From Breznakiella homolactica (GTDB lineage Bacteria > Spirochaetota > Spirochaetia > Treponematales > Breznakiellaceae), in contig NZ_CP067089.2 of assembly GCF_016616095.2 (NCBI RefSeq), forward strand, positions 1,302,001-1,366,000: DNA of 64,000 nucleotides. The letters run 5' to 3'. The notes beneath the pieces are model-generated. The model had not been told where the DNA came from and made no database searches. It saw nothing but the letters and a program-made list of their open reading frames with translations. Made by a program: the position numbers and the translations under genes. Positions 24,071 through 33,314 of the stretch are shown piece by piece (position 1 is the stretch's first letter; each line of letters starts with the position of its first letter).

Positions 24071-25435
24071 TTATGCCGGCTGGTCAACCTGAACCGCATT
24101 GTGCTTCCACCGGCCGGAAACCAGGAAGATCACAATTATCAGCAGTGTTCCCGCACTGGCAACGGGAGCGCCCAGCCCGACTCCGAACAGCCCCCAGTCC
24201 AGAATGACCCCAAAAAAATAACACACCGGTACCCGGAGCAGAATTGAAGAAAGCAGGCTATTCACCAGAGTAAAAAGCGTGTGCCCTCCGCCGATGAGAA
24301 AACCGTTTATGCAGAAGACATAGGGAATAATAAGAAAATCAAAACTGAAAGACCGGAGATAGGTAATACCGTTCTCGATCATTTGAGGATCATCGCCGAA
24401 GAGCCGGATTACAGTTCCGGGAAATATCTGCACAAAAATAAAAAACAAATACGTTATGGCCACGGCAAATACAGTACCGATCCGGCAGGCCTGCACCGCC
24501 CGGTCCATTCTGCGGGCGCCGATATTCTGGGCGCTCATGGCGGAAATTGACGCGCTGATAGCCTGGGTCGGCATAAAGGCAAAGCTGTTGAATTTCCCCA
24601 CGGCACCCACAGCGGCGGAGGCGCTGACCCCGCCGACCACATTGACAATGGCGGTAATGAACAGGAAGGAAAGGCTGATAACGCTGTTCTGGATACAAGT
24701 CGGAAGTCCGATCTTGAGAATAAGCCGGAGCTGATCCCCGTATATTTTAAACGATGACCATTTAAAGTCAAACTGGAAATTGTTCCGTACCATATATCCG
24801 ATACAGAGGAACATGCTTAACCCCTGGGATATAACCGTAGCCAATGCCGCGCCGAAGGCGGCCCAGCGGAAAACACCCACAAAGATCAAGTCCAGGACTA
24901 TATTGGTCACACAGGCAATCAGGACAAAATAAAAAGGCTGCTTTGAATTTCCCATTCCCCGGAGAATGGCGCTCAGGGCATTGTATCCGAAGATGAACAC
25001 AATCCCCGTCACCGTTACGGAAAGATACCGGCGGCTCTCCGCAAAGGATTCCGGCGGAGTACGGATCAGCCGCAGAATCGGATCGGTAAAAATCAGCATG
25101 ACCGCGGTAATGACCACGGCCAGCGCTAACAGAAGTGTAATAATAGTTGCGGTTACCCGTTTCAGCGCAAGGTGGTTACCCGAACCGATATACTGTCCGA
25201 TCAGCACGGTGGCGCCCATGCAAAGGCCGATTACGGTGTTGGTGAGAATAAAGGTAACCTGTCCGCCGATATTAACCCCGGACATGCTTTCGGTTCCGGA
25301 AAAATTACCCACAATGAGCATGTCCGCCACATTGTAGAAAGACTGGACAATATTTGACGCCAGAAAAGGCAGCGCGAAGAGTATCAGCTTGGAGAGTACG
25401 TTTCCCTTTGAAAGGTTGTTTTCAATCTTGACCAT
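24071..25435 (-). CDS. MATE-family multidrug efflux transporter
   Basis: A 454-residue inner-membrane protein with about twelve helices in two MatE repeats (LILFALPFLASNIVQSFYNVADMLIVGNF and a second after residue 230). It belongs to the NorM/DinF-type group common in clostridia and spirochaetes and should export cationic compounds using Na+ or H+. No clear ribosome site precedes the ATG. It is divergent from the TSUP gene, with 114 bases between them. Confidence 0.88.
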   Translation of the reverse strand: MVKIENNLSKGNVLSKLILFALPFLASNIVQSFYNVADMLIVGNFSGTESMSGVNIGGQVTFILTNTVIGLCMGATVLIGQYIGSGNHLALKRVTATIITLLLALAVVITAVMLIFTDPILRLIRTPPESFAESRRYLSVTVTGIVFIFGYNALSAILRGMGNSKQPFYFVLIACVTNIVLDLIFVGVFRWAAFGAALATVISQGLSMFLCIGYMVRNNFQFDFKWSSFKIYGDQLRLILKIGLPTCIQNSVISLSFLFITAIVNVVGGVSASAAVGAVGKFNSFAFMPTQAISASISAMSAQNIGARRMDRAVQACRIGTVFAVAITYLFFIFVQIFPGTVIRLFGDDPQMIENGITYLRSFSFDFLIIPYVFCINGFLIGGGHTLFTLVNSLLSSILLRVPVCYFFGVILDWGLFGVGLGAPVASAGTLLIIVIFLVSGRWKHNAVQVDQPA

Positions 25436-25549
25436 GGATCATATAGGCATAACACGGCAGCAGTGCAATTGCAAGCCCATGGACATCCTGTACAGGGCAT
25501 CCGTATTGTATTGTTCTGAAAGAACCGCTGTGGTACAGTAAATCCTGAA

Positions 25550-26326
25550 ATGTTTGAAATAACCTGGCAGACCGCCTTAATATTGTTCCCCATGCTTTTT
25601 CTTGCGGCCTTTGTCGATTCCGCGGCAGGGGGCGGCGCATTGATTTCTCTGCCCGCGTATATGTTCGCGGGTTTTCCCGTTCACTATGTATACGGTACCA
25701 ATAAATTCTCCGCGGGAATGGCGGCCCTTTTTTCAACCGGCAGGTATCTTAAAAACGGGAAAATCGCTTTTCTGCCGACACTATGCGCCTGCGCGGGGGC
25801 GGCGCTGGGTTCATGGCTGGGCGCAAAGATAGTGCTCATGCTTGACGCCGTGCTCCTGCAGTATATCTTTACGATTCTGCTGCCCATCGCTGGGATATTC
25901 ATTATTGTCTACCAAATAAAAAAACCGGAAAAGCATGAACCCAGGGAGATTCCCCGGAACCGGGAAATTGTTCTGTCACTGATCATCGGCCTGGGTATCG
26001 GGGCTTACGACGGCTTTTTTGGACCGGGAACCGGGACTTTTCTTATCCTGGCGTTTAATGGGATTCTCGGAATGGAAATTATCACCGCTGCGGGAAGCGC
26101 AAGAACCGTCAATCTGTCTTCCAATATCGCGGCCCTCATCACCTACATTGCCGGCGGAAAGGTAATCTGGGCGGCAGCGATTCCCGGGGCGGTCTTCGCC
26201 ATTCTTGGCGGACAGCTGGGAACATACTTCGCGGTAAAGAAAGGCGCCAGATTTATCCGGCCGCTGATGATCGTTGTGGTGGTCCTGCTCATGGCGAAAG
26301 TGGTCTATGATTTTTTCAGTTCATAG
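25550..26326 (+). CDS. TSUP (TauE/SafE) family permease
   Basis: A 258-residue membrane protein with about eight helices and the TSUP repeats (AAFVDSAAGGGALISLPAYM at the start and IGAYDGFFGPGTGTF in the middle). The family exports or imports sulfite, sulfoacetate or other organosulfur anions. The ribosome site is weak. It converges on the sulfatase-maturase gene, and the YeiH-type gene next to that is also linked to sulfur anions in some annotations, but no substrate can be assigned. Confidence 0.85.
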   Translation: MFEITWQTALILFPMLFLAAFVDSAAGGGALISLPAYMFAGFPVHYVYGTNKFSAGMAALFSTGRYLKNGKIAFLPTLCACAGAALGSWLGAKIVLMLDAVLLQYIFTILLPIAGIFIIVYQIKKPEKHEPREIPRNREIVLSLIIGLGIGAYDGFFGPGTGTFLILAFNGILGMEIITAAGSARTVNLSSNIAALITYIAGGKVIWAAAIPGAVFAILGGQLGTYFAVKKGARFIRPLMIVVVVLLMAKVVYDFFSS

Positions 26327-26355
26327 CAGGAATGAATTTAAAAACCACCGCCGGA

Positions 26356-27510
26356 TCAGGTTTGAGACCGGTTCCGGCTTTCAAAATCAGCCATTTCCCG
26401 GATACGTTCCCACGCGTAGGAAAAGAATTCCTTGTATGACCGGCAGTACCGGTTGAGGACGGGCTTTCCATCCTTAAAGGGTTCCCGGTCCCGGCGGCAT
26501 CCGCCGCGGCATAAGGGATAGGCGAAGCAGGTTTCGCATTCCGGTGATTTATGCCGGGAATCCCTGGTAAAACGGCGGGCGGCGGAACTCTCCAGCATTT
26601 CCTCAAAGGAAACATCCTTAATATTTCCCAGATACCATTCATCGGTAACATAGAAATCACAGGGATACACCGAACCGTCGGCCTCAACGGTAAAGCTGAT
26701 TGGGCAGACACCGGACATTCCGCAGCTTTCCGGGGGGAATCCCATGGCCATGCTTACAATATTGTCGATCCACCGGACATTCATGGGAGTTCCGGCCCTC
26801 CATTCAGCATAGCGGAGGTCGAAGATTTCCCGGAGGAAGCGGCCGTAGGCTGCCGGGGAAAGGGACCAGGATCTTCCGCCGGGTTCCTCGCCCAGAGGAT
26901 CCAGGCATGGAATGAACTGTATCCAGTCGAATCCGCGGGAGCGGAGATGGCGGTACACGGTTGCCGCGTTGTCAGCGGTAAGGGCATCCACCACACAAAG
27001 GGCGTTTACTGGTACCCCTTGGGCAAAGAGGAGCCGGGCACCGTCCAGCACCTGGGTATAAGTTCCGGAATCATCCCGGCGGACCCGGTAGGTATCGTGG
27101 AGCAGCCGGGGTCCGTCAATCGAAATACCGATAAGGAAATTTTCACGCTTAAAAAAATCCGCCCACGCGGGGGTAAGGGAAACACCGTTGGTCTGAAGGG
27201 TAAACTGTATCTCCGCGGTATAATCCGGGTCTTCCGCTGAGGCCTGCCGGATCTGCTCCCTGGCCATTTCCGCAAAGGACTCAAAAAAAGCAAGTCCCGC
27301 CAGGGTCGGTTCACCGCCCTGGAAGCCGAATGATATGAGCCGCGGCTTTGGTTCCAAAGCCCGGGAGATCAGCTTCCGGGCCGTTTCCAAATCCATAATA
27401 CCGTAATCATCCCGTTCGCGGTTTTCCGCTACATCCCGGTAAAAACAATAGCGGCAGGCAAGGTTGCACCGCCCCGATGCGGGTTTAATTAAAAATCCAA
27501 TGGTTTCCAT
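26356..27510 (-). CDS. anaerobic sulfatase-maturating enzyme (radical SAM/SPASM)
   Basis: A 384-residue radical SAM enzyme. Cys15, Cys19 and Cys22 (CNLACRYC) bind the SAM cluster, and a SPASM-type Cys set follows near the C-terminus (CGMSGVC, YPCDFY, CETCFAYPLCRGGC). The FGFQGGEPTLAG box and overall length match anSME proteins, which turn a sulfatase Cys or Ser into formylglycine. The start is 10 bases after the stop reading from the YeiH-type gene, so they may be cotranscribed. No sulfatase gene lies in the window; another SPASM substrate is possible. Confidence 0.87.
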   Translation of the reverse strand: METIGFLIKPASGRCNLACRYCFYRDVAENRERDDYGIMDLETARKLISRALEPKPRLISFGFQGGEPTLAGLAFFESFAEMAREQIRQASAEDPDYTAEIQFTLQTNGVSLTPAWADFFKRENFLIGISIDGPRLLHDTYRVRRDDSGTYTQVLDGARLLFAQGVPVNALCVVDALTADNAATVYRHLRSRGFDWIQFIPCLDPLGEEPGGRSWSLSPAAYGRFLREIFDLRYAEWRAGTPMNVRWIDNIVSMAMGFPPESCGMSGVCPISFTVEADGSVYPCDFYVTDEWYLGNIKDVSFEEMLESSAARRFTRDSRHKSPECETCFAYPLCRGGCRRDREPFKDGKPVLNRYCRSYKEFFSYAWERIREMADFESRNRSQT

Positions 27511-27519
27511 ATATCCTTT

Positions 27520-28548
27520 CTACCATATCCCCATCAGACGCTGAACGAATAGGCTGGTACCGGTTATGCTCAGCCAGCAGCAGAACCCCATGATCAGAGG
27601 CTTTCCGCCGGTTTTAATCAATTTAATGATGTCGGTATTAAGCCCAATGGCACCCATAGCCATTACAATAAAAAATTTGCTCAGAGTCTTTAAGGGGACA
27701 AAAATTTCCGATGACACTCCTAAACCCGTTACAATGGTTGTGATGACCGAAGCCAGTACAAAACCAAGAATAAAAAACGGGAATATTCTGCGGAAATCAA
27801 CTCTGCTTTCTTTTTCCCCGGCTTTCCGGGTACGGTAAAAGGCAAGCGCCAGGGTGATGGGAATAATTGCAAGTGTGCGGGTAAGTTTAACCGTGACGGC
27901 CATATCAAGTGTCGCCGAGCCTAAATTATACAGCGAATCCCAGGTTGAAGCCGCGGCAGTCACCGAAGACGTATCATTGACTGCCGTTCCGGCGAAGACA
28001 CCAAAAGCTTCACCCGATGTTGTGCTGAACCCCAGGGCCGCTCCCAATGACGGAAAAAGGACCGCAGCGGCAACATTAAAAAAGAAAATAACCGAGATTG
28101 CCTGGGCAACTTCTTTGTCATCGGCGCCAATGACCGGCGCGGTTGCCGCAATAGCGGAACCGCCGCAGATGGAAGAGCCCACGCCGATAAGGGTTGAGAT
28201 TCTGCCGGGGATAGACAATACCCTATGAAGTACAAAAGCCACGGCCAGGGAAACCGCGATTGTGGCAACGATTATGGGTAAAGAACGTCTGCCGGTTTCA
28301 AGGACCACAGAAAAATTCATTCCGAACCCAAGCAGTATAACGGCATACTGCAAGATTTTCTTTGAGGTAAAAGTTATCCCCGCCTGGAGCGCGTCCCGGT
28401 TTTTAAAAATGAGCGCGAGAATCATGCCTATCAGTATGGCAAAAACGGGGCTCCCGACAATGGGCAGTAATTTCCCCAGAAGCCAGGCGGCGGCGGCAAT
28501 CCCAAAACATACAGCAAGACCTGCCGCATATCTTTTAATTATTTGCAC
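27520..28548 (-). CDS. YeiH/UPF0324 family membrane protein
   Basis: A 342-residue protein with about ten hydrophobic helices and the motifs [42 protein letters not shown] and [18 protein letters not shown] of the YeiH family, sometimes called putative sulfate exporters. Function is not established. It begins after the terminator of the aldarate operon and is followed closely by the sulfatase-maturase gene. Confidence 0.87.
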   Translation of the reverse strand: MQIIKRYAAGLAVCFGIAAAAWLLGKLLPIVGSPVFAILIGMILALIFKNRDALQAGITFTSKKILQYAVILLGFGMNFSVVLETGRRSLPIIVATIAVSLAVAFVLHRVLSIPGRISTLIGVGSSICGGSAIAATAPVIGADDKEVAQAISVIFFFNVAAAVLFPSLGAALGFSTTSGEAFGVFAGTAVNDTSSVTAAASTWDSLYNLGSATLDMAVTVKLTRTLAIIPITLALAFYRTRKAGEKESRVDFRRIFPFFILGFVLASVITTIVTGLGVSSEIFVPLKTLSKFFIVMAMGAIGLNTDIIKLIKTGGKPLIMGFCCWLSITGTSLFVQRLMGIW

Positions 28549-28606
28549 CGGAATCTCTCTCCCTCCCGGGTACTATACCAGTAACACCACGGTCTTGCCT
28601 ATGCAT

Positions 28607-28640
28607 AAAAAAACCGGCCCGCGGATAAGCGCAGGCCGGT
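28607..28640 (-). terminator. intrinsic terminator of the aldarate operon
   Basis: Read leftward, ACCGGCC and GGCCGGT form a 7-bp GC stem around a 14-base loop, followed directly by seven T (28607-28613 as A on the + strand). It lies 22 bases after the garR stop. Confidence 0.85.
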
Positions 28641-28662
28641 GCTGAAAGAATGGGAGAAAAGC

Positions 28663-29547
28663 TTATTTTCCTATCTTCGTTCCGGAAACTTTCGCGTAAT
28701 ACTTGGCAAGGGCCGAATGGTCATCCTGGCCGGCGCCATCGGCGTGAAGTGTTTCCATCATTTCCCGGACAGAAGCGGTCAGCGGAAGCGGCGCCCCTAC
28801 CCCATGGCCGGTATCAAGGGCATTCGCGAGATCCTTTATATGAAGGTCAATTTTAAATCCCGGCTTGAAATTGCCTTCTATCATCATAGGCGCTTTCGCG
28901 TTCATCACAGTGGAACCCGCAAGCCCGCCTTTGATGGCTTCGAACACAAGTTCAGGTTCTACCCCGGCTTTTTTTACCATGGTAAACGCTTCGGCCACAG
29001 CGGCGATGTTGAGGGCAACAATGATCTGGTTTGCAAGTTTGGTGGTATTTCCCGCGCCGATGCCGCCGCAATACACCACACTGGAACCCATTGAAAACAG
29101 TATGTCCTTTACTTCGTCAAAAAGCGCCTTATCGCCGCCGGCCATAACAGCAAGGGTTCCGTCAACTGCTTTGGGCTCACCGCCGGATACCGGCGCGTCC
29201 AGCATGCGGACACCCTTGGCGGCACAGGCTTTCTCTATTTCCTGGCTTGCCAGAGGCGCTATGGAACTCATATCGATAAGGATCTTTCCTTTTTCTGCTC
29301 CTTCCAGAACTCCCTTCTCACCCATGACTACAGTTTTAACATGGGGTGAATTGGGAAGCATGGTAATTACCAGCGGAACCTGGGATGCCACATCCGCCGG
29401 GGATGTCCCGGATTTTGCTCCGGCATCGACCGCATCCTTAACATTATTTTCAATAATATCATAGACGATAACATCATGGCCCGCCTTGAGAAGATTCTTT
29501 ACCATAGGTTTTCCCATGATACCTAATCCGATAAATCCAATTTTCAT
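28663..29547 (-). CDS. garR: 2-hydroxy-3-oxopropionate (tartronate semialdehyde) reductase
   Basis: A 294-residue beta-hydroxyacid dehydrogenase. The Rossmann loop GFIGLGIMGKPM (residues 3-14), DAPVSGGEPKA and the catalytic-lysine region GAGNTTKLANQI are all present. GarR reduces tartronate semialdehyde to D-glycerate with NAD(P)H. It is the last gene of the operon with garD, two glucarate dehydratases and a tripartite transporter, exactly where the glucarate/galactarate pathway needs it. Other 3-hydroxyacid substrates cannot be ruled out from sequence alone. Confidence 0.88.
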   Translation of the reverse strand: MKIGFIGLGIMGKPMVKNLLKAGHDVIVYDIIENNVKDAVDAGAKSGTSPADVASQVPLVITMLPNSPHVKTVVMGEKGVLEGAEKGKILIDMSSIAPLASQEIEKACAAKGVRMLDAPVSGGEPKAVDGTLAVMAGGDKALFDEVKDILFSMGSSVVYCGGIGAGNTTKLANQIIVALNIAAVAEAFTMVKKAGVEPELVFEAIKGGLAGSTVMNAKAPMMIEGNFKPGFKIDLHIKDLANALDTGHGVGAPLPLTASVREMMETLHADGAGQDDHSALAKYYAKVSGTKIGK

Positions 29548-29617
29548 CTGATTCCTCCGTCAAAATAATGGTATGATACAAACAGGCGGATTTCGTCCTC
29601 TGTTAAATCTATGTTTT

Positions 29618-31129
29618 TTATGTAATCGGGGCGGGATTGAAAACGCAGAGAAAATTATGCAAACCATATTTCTCCGTCCAGGGTTTGTCCCTCCCGCTGG
29701 CTACATCGATTATTTTATGAAAAAGCCTGAGGCCCGTCTCTTCTATTGTTTCTTTCCCCGAAGCAATGAGCCCCGCGTCAACATCAATCAAATCGTACCA
29801 CATATCCTGCAGGTCTGTCCGGGAAGAAACCTTAATCACCGGTGCCGCCGCAAGACCATAGGGTGTTCCCCGTCCGGTCATAAAAACCTGGAGTGTAATC
29901 CCGCTGGCAAACTGCATTGCCCCGCATACGAGATCGCTGGCGGGGGTCGCGGCAAAAATAAGTCCTTTCCGGGACGGCCGCTCTCCCGGAGACAGAACTT
30001 CCGCAATGGATGCCGTACCGGATTTGGCGATGGAACCCATGGCTTTTTCCATGATATTCGCAAGTCCGCCTTTCTTATTTCCCGGCGTCGGATTGGCGCT
30101 CCGGTCGGCTCCGCCATCCTTAAGGTATTCATCATACCAGGCCATTTCTTTTGCCAATTTTTTTACCGTATCATCATCGGTGCAGCGGGCGGCCAGCATG
30201 TGCACTCCGTCTCTGACTTCCGTTACTTCGGAAAAAAGAACCGTAGCGCCAGCCTGTACCAGGAGATCACTGGCATAACCCGCCGCTGGATTTGCGGTAA
30301 TACCGGAAAAGGCATCACTGCCGCCGCACTGCATGCCGATGCAGAGCCGGTTAAGAGGCAGGATGCTGCGCCTGCGGCGGTTAAGCCGTTCCAGTTTTGA
30401 TTCCGCCATCTTCAGCAGCGCATCGGTCATCGCGCGGAATCCTTTGTGGTCCTGAAGGATGATGACGTTCTCCGGGTTGTTTTCCTCCGGTTCAAGGAGC
30501 ATGTCGGGGGTCAGTTTTTCGCAGCCCAGACCGACCACCATTATTTCCCCGCCGAAATTGGGATTCCGTATGATGCTGCGGAGCGCGGTAATAGGAATGT
30601 GTGATTCCCTGGCGTTGATAGCGACACCGCATCCATAAGCGTGGTTGAGGGCGACGATATCATCCACATGGGGATATTTCGGAAGGAGTTCTTCCTTCAT
30701 TTTTTTTACCGCCGTATCAAGCACACCCGAAACACACTGTACCGTCGTCATGATCCCCAGAATATTCCGGGTCCCCGCATAACCGCCGCCCGGAACATCA
30801 TACCCTTCAAAATCCTTCAGCGGCGCTTCGGGCAAATCGGGATACGGACCGGTTCCCGCCGCCAACGAATCGAGGGCGGGAGGTTCCGGCAGCGTAAGCA
30901 TGTGTTCCGTGATCAGACTGCCCTTCGATACATCGGTATTCAGAAATCCGAGGGTTACCCCGTAACGGATGACTTTGTCACCTTTCGCCAAATCAGTGAG
31001 AGCAATCTTATGTCCCTGGGGGATATCCTCAAGAATGGTTAGGTTTTCCCAGGTCACAGAACCCTTCGGGAGGTTCTCCGCGGGAATCGCAACGTTATCC
31101 CGTTTATCAACCTGAATAAGTTTTATCAC
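29618..31129 (-). CDS. garD: galactarate dehydratase
   Basis: A 503-residue UxaA/GarD-family dehydratase with an N-terminal SAF domain (about 1-95, DNVAIPAENLPKG...GHKIALTDLAKGDKVIRYG) and the large catalytic region. NHAYGCGVAI, VGLGCEKL, MQCGGSDAFSGITANPA, RSANPTPGNKKGGLANIMEKAMGSIAKSG and ATPASDLVCG follow E. coli GarD closely and more closely than altronate dehydratase UxaA. It needs an iron or similar divalent metal and converts galactarate to 5-dehydro-4-deoxyglucarate. It sits between glucarate dehydratase 1 and garR in the operon. Confidence 0.9.
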   Translation of the reverse strand: MIKLIQVDKRDNVAIPAENLPKGSVTWENLTILEDIPQGHKIALTDLAKGDKVIRYGVTLGFLNTDVSKGSLITEHMLTLPEPPALDSLAAGTGPYPDLPEAPLKDFEGYDVPGGGYAGTRNILGIMTTVQCVSGVLDTAVKKMKEELLPKYPHVDDIVALNHAYGCGVAINARESHIPITALRSIIRNPNFGGEIMVVGLGCEKLTPDMLLEPEENNPENVIILQDHKGFRAMTDALLKMAESKLERLNRRRRSILPLNRLCIGMQCGGSDAFSGITANPAAGYASDLLVQAGATVLFSEVTEVRDGVHMLAARCTDDDTVKKLAKEMAWYDEYLKDGGADRSANPTPGNKKGGLANIMEKAMGSIAKSGTASIAEVLSPGERPSRKGLIFAATPASDLVCGAMQFASGITLQVFMTGRGTPYGLAAAPVIKVSSRTDLQDMWYDLIDVDAGLIASGKETIEETGLRLFHKIIDVASGRDKPWTEKYGLHNFLCVFNPAPIT

Positions 31130-31135
31130 GAAATT

Positions 31136-32479
31136 TCACTCTCTTATTAAGCATGGTTTTTTGGGATCAAATTTCCAGCCCGGAATAAGGTACTGCATTG
31201 CCTTCGCATCATCCCTGTCGGGATTGTCCAGTTTCCTGTACAGTTCGTGGGCCTTCATGACCTTGTCCATGTTGATGGAAATTCCGAGACCCGGTTTATC
31301 CGGTATCCGGATTTTTCCATCAATTATTTTCATTGCATCATCACAGAGGTCCTGACCGTCCTGCCAGATCCAGTGGGTGTCCATGGCGGTGATATCCCCC
31401 GGACACGCGGCGGCGGTCTGGGCGAATATGGCGAGGGAAATATCGAAATGGTTATTCGAATGGCAGCCCCAGGTCATGTTCCAGTCGCTGAGAAGCTGAC
31501 CGCAGCGGACAGATCCATTCATCAGCCAGAAATGGGGGTCCGCCAGAACAATATCAACCGCCTTTGAAACCACCGAATGGTGCAGCTGCCGCCAGTCGGT
31601 GGCAATCATATTCGTCGCCACGGGAATACCGGTCAGCATTTTGAATTCGCTCATGATTTCCCGGCTCGAGTATCCCGATTCAGGACCGCAGGGGTCTTCG
31701 GCATAGGTGAGAATATCCTTCACGCCGATACAGAGCTCTACGGCTTCCCGCAGTGACCAGGCGCCGTTGGGATCGATATTTACCCGGGCATCGGGAAATT
31801 CCTTTTTTATTGCCCGGACCGCCTCCATTTCATCATTCCCCCGGAATACCCCGCCCTTGAGTTTGAAATCCCGGACGCCGTATTTATTCTGCACCGCCCG
31901 GGCCTGTTCAACAATCTGTTCAGGCGTAAGCATGGGTTTTCTCCGGAGTCTGAACCATTCGTCTCCGGAAGAATCTTCATCGATATAATCCAGGTCTGTT
32001 TTACTCCCGTCGGAAACGTAAAACAGATACCCTAAGACGGTGATTTCATCCCGCTGCTTCCCCTCGCCCAGCAGGGAACAGATGGGAAGGTTGACGTATT
32101 TCCCCAGCAGATCCAGCAGGGCGCATTCAAGGGCGGTATCGGCCTTGACGACAAATTTCAATTTCGCCAGATCAAGACCCTGGAGGCCTTCGCCGCCGCT
32201 GTTTTTAGAAAACGCGGGGTTCCGCAGCGACAGGAGGATATTCCGGTAATCGGCTATCTCCCGGCCCACCACCTTAGGAATATAGGATTCCAGGGTTCTG
32301 CGGAAAGATTCACCCCCATGGACTTCCCCGATTCCGGTATTGCCGGAGTTATCCGTGAGGATCACCAGGTTCCGGGTAAAGACCGGCGCATGGGCTCCGG
32401 AGAGGGTCATGAGCATACTGTCGTACCCGGCGACCGGGACAACCTTCATGTCTGTAATAACCGGGGAAGATGATTTCAT
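31136..32479 (-). CDS. gudD: glucarate dehydratase (copy 1), enolase superfamily
   Basis: A 447-residue enolase-superfamily enzyme. The KxK acid/base pair is Lys206 and Lys208 (FKLKGG), the metal ligands lie in NIDPNGAW and AEDPCGPE, and the catalytic His344 is in [13 protein letters not shown], the glucarate dehydratase signature. It dehydrates D-glucarate (and L-idarate) to 5-dehydro-4-deoxyglucarate. It starts 1 base after the metallo-hydrolase stop and ends 6 bases before garD begins. A second copy lies at 36411-37736 in the same operon; E. coli also has a related pair, GudD and GudX. Confidence 0.9.
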   Translation of the reverse strand: MKSSSPVITDMKVVPVAGYDSMLMTLSGAHAPVFTRNLVILTDNSGNTGIGEVHGGESFRRTLESYIPKVVGREIADYRNILLSLRNPAFSKNSGGEGLQGLDLAKLKFVVKADTALECALLDLLGKYVNLPICSLLGEGKQRDEITVLGYLFYVSDGSKTDLDYIDEDSSGDEWFRLRRKPMLTPEQIVEQARAVQNKYGVRDFKLKGGVFRGNDEMEAVRAIKKEFPDARVNIDPNGAWSLREAVELCIGVKDILTYAEDPCGPESGYSSREIMSEFKMLTGIPVATNMIATDWRQLHHSVVSKAVDIVLADPHFWLMNGSVRCGQLLSDWNMTWGCHSNNHFDISLAIFAQTAAACPGDITAMDTHWIWQDGQDLCDDAMKIIDGKIRIPDKPGLGISINMDKVMKAHELYRKLDNPDRDDAKAMQYLIPGWKFDPKKPCLIRE

Positions 32480-32480
32480 T

Positions 32481-33314
32481 TTACGGATCCTGTCTGAACA
32501 GCGCCAGAGCCATGTCCAGCCGTTTATTCAGCATGGTATGCCATACAGCGGAATCAACATAGGGATTAAAATCATCCCGGATTTTGTCAACGTCCCTGAG
32601 AATTTCCACCTGGTTAGTATGGGAAGGAAGACAAACGTCAACATCCATTTTGTCGAGTTTTCTGAGTCCTTCGGCAAATTCCTCCCGCAGGGAAATGGGC
32701 TGGCCGTTTTCCTCAAAATATTTTCTGGACATGGTATTCAGCCCCAGCCCGCCGTGCATGCCGCAGCGGAGGGTTTTACCCCGTTCCTGAACATCGAAGA
32801 AAAAGGATGTGCAGCCCGGGGTATGGCCGGGGGTGCTTACAGTTCTGATGCTGATATTTCCCAGGGTAATCGGAGTATTGTCATCATACAGTTCGTCCGG
32901 GTAAATATCCCCGCAGGTATATCCTTCCCCGGCGATAAGATCCTTCCGTTCGGTCACAAAAAGGAGATCCCGTTTGCCGAGGTATACCGTCGCGCCGGTC
33001 AGTTCCTTTAAGGTCCGCGCCCCGCCGATATGGTCGATGTGGGCGTGGCTCAGCAGAATCTTTTTGATATCCTTCGGCTTAAATCCCAGGAGGCGGATAT
33101 TCTCAAGGAGCAAATACACCGTTTCGTGCATGGCGGTATCAATAAGGATGAGACCATCCTTGGTATCAATCAGGAAACAGGATACCCAGTCGTTTCCCGC
33201 GATGTAATACACATTCTCAGCCATTTTAAACGGCGGAACATACGCCTCCCAGGGCCGCCGGCAGCAGCGTTCCATCAGTTCCTGGGGTGAAGGTGTTTTA
33301 GTCTGTTCAGCCAT
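32481..33314 (-). CDS. metallo-beta-lactamase-fold hydrolase
   Basis: A 277-residue MBL-fold protein with the metal motif HAHIDH (His90, His92, Asp94, His95), GHTPGCTSFFFD further on and a C-terminal His in LPSHTNQ. It overlaps the tctA stop by 8 bases and abuts the dehydratase gene, so it belongs to the aldarate operon. The family covers lactonases, glyoxalases and thioesterases; opening of an aldaro-lactone before dehydration would fit the context but is inferred. No signal peptide is seen, so it acts in the cytoplasm. Confidence 0.8.
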   Translation of the reverse strand: MAEQTKTPSPQELMERCCRRPWEAYVPPFKMAENVYYIAGNDWVSCFLIDTKDGLILIDTAMHETVYLLLENIRLLGFKPKDIKKILLSHAHIDHIGGARTLKELTGATVYLGKRDLLFVTERKDLIAGEGYTCGDIYPDELYDDNTPITLGNISIRTVSTPGHTPGCTSFFFDVQERGKTLRCGMHGGLGLNTMSRKYFEENGQPISLREEFAEGLRKLDKMDVDVCLPSHTNQVEILRDVDKIRDDFNPYVDSAVWHTMLNKRLDMALALFRQDP

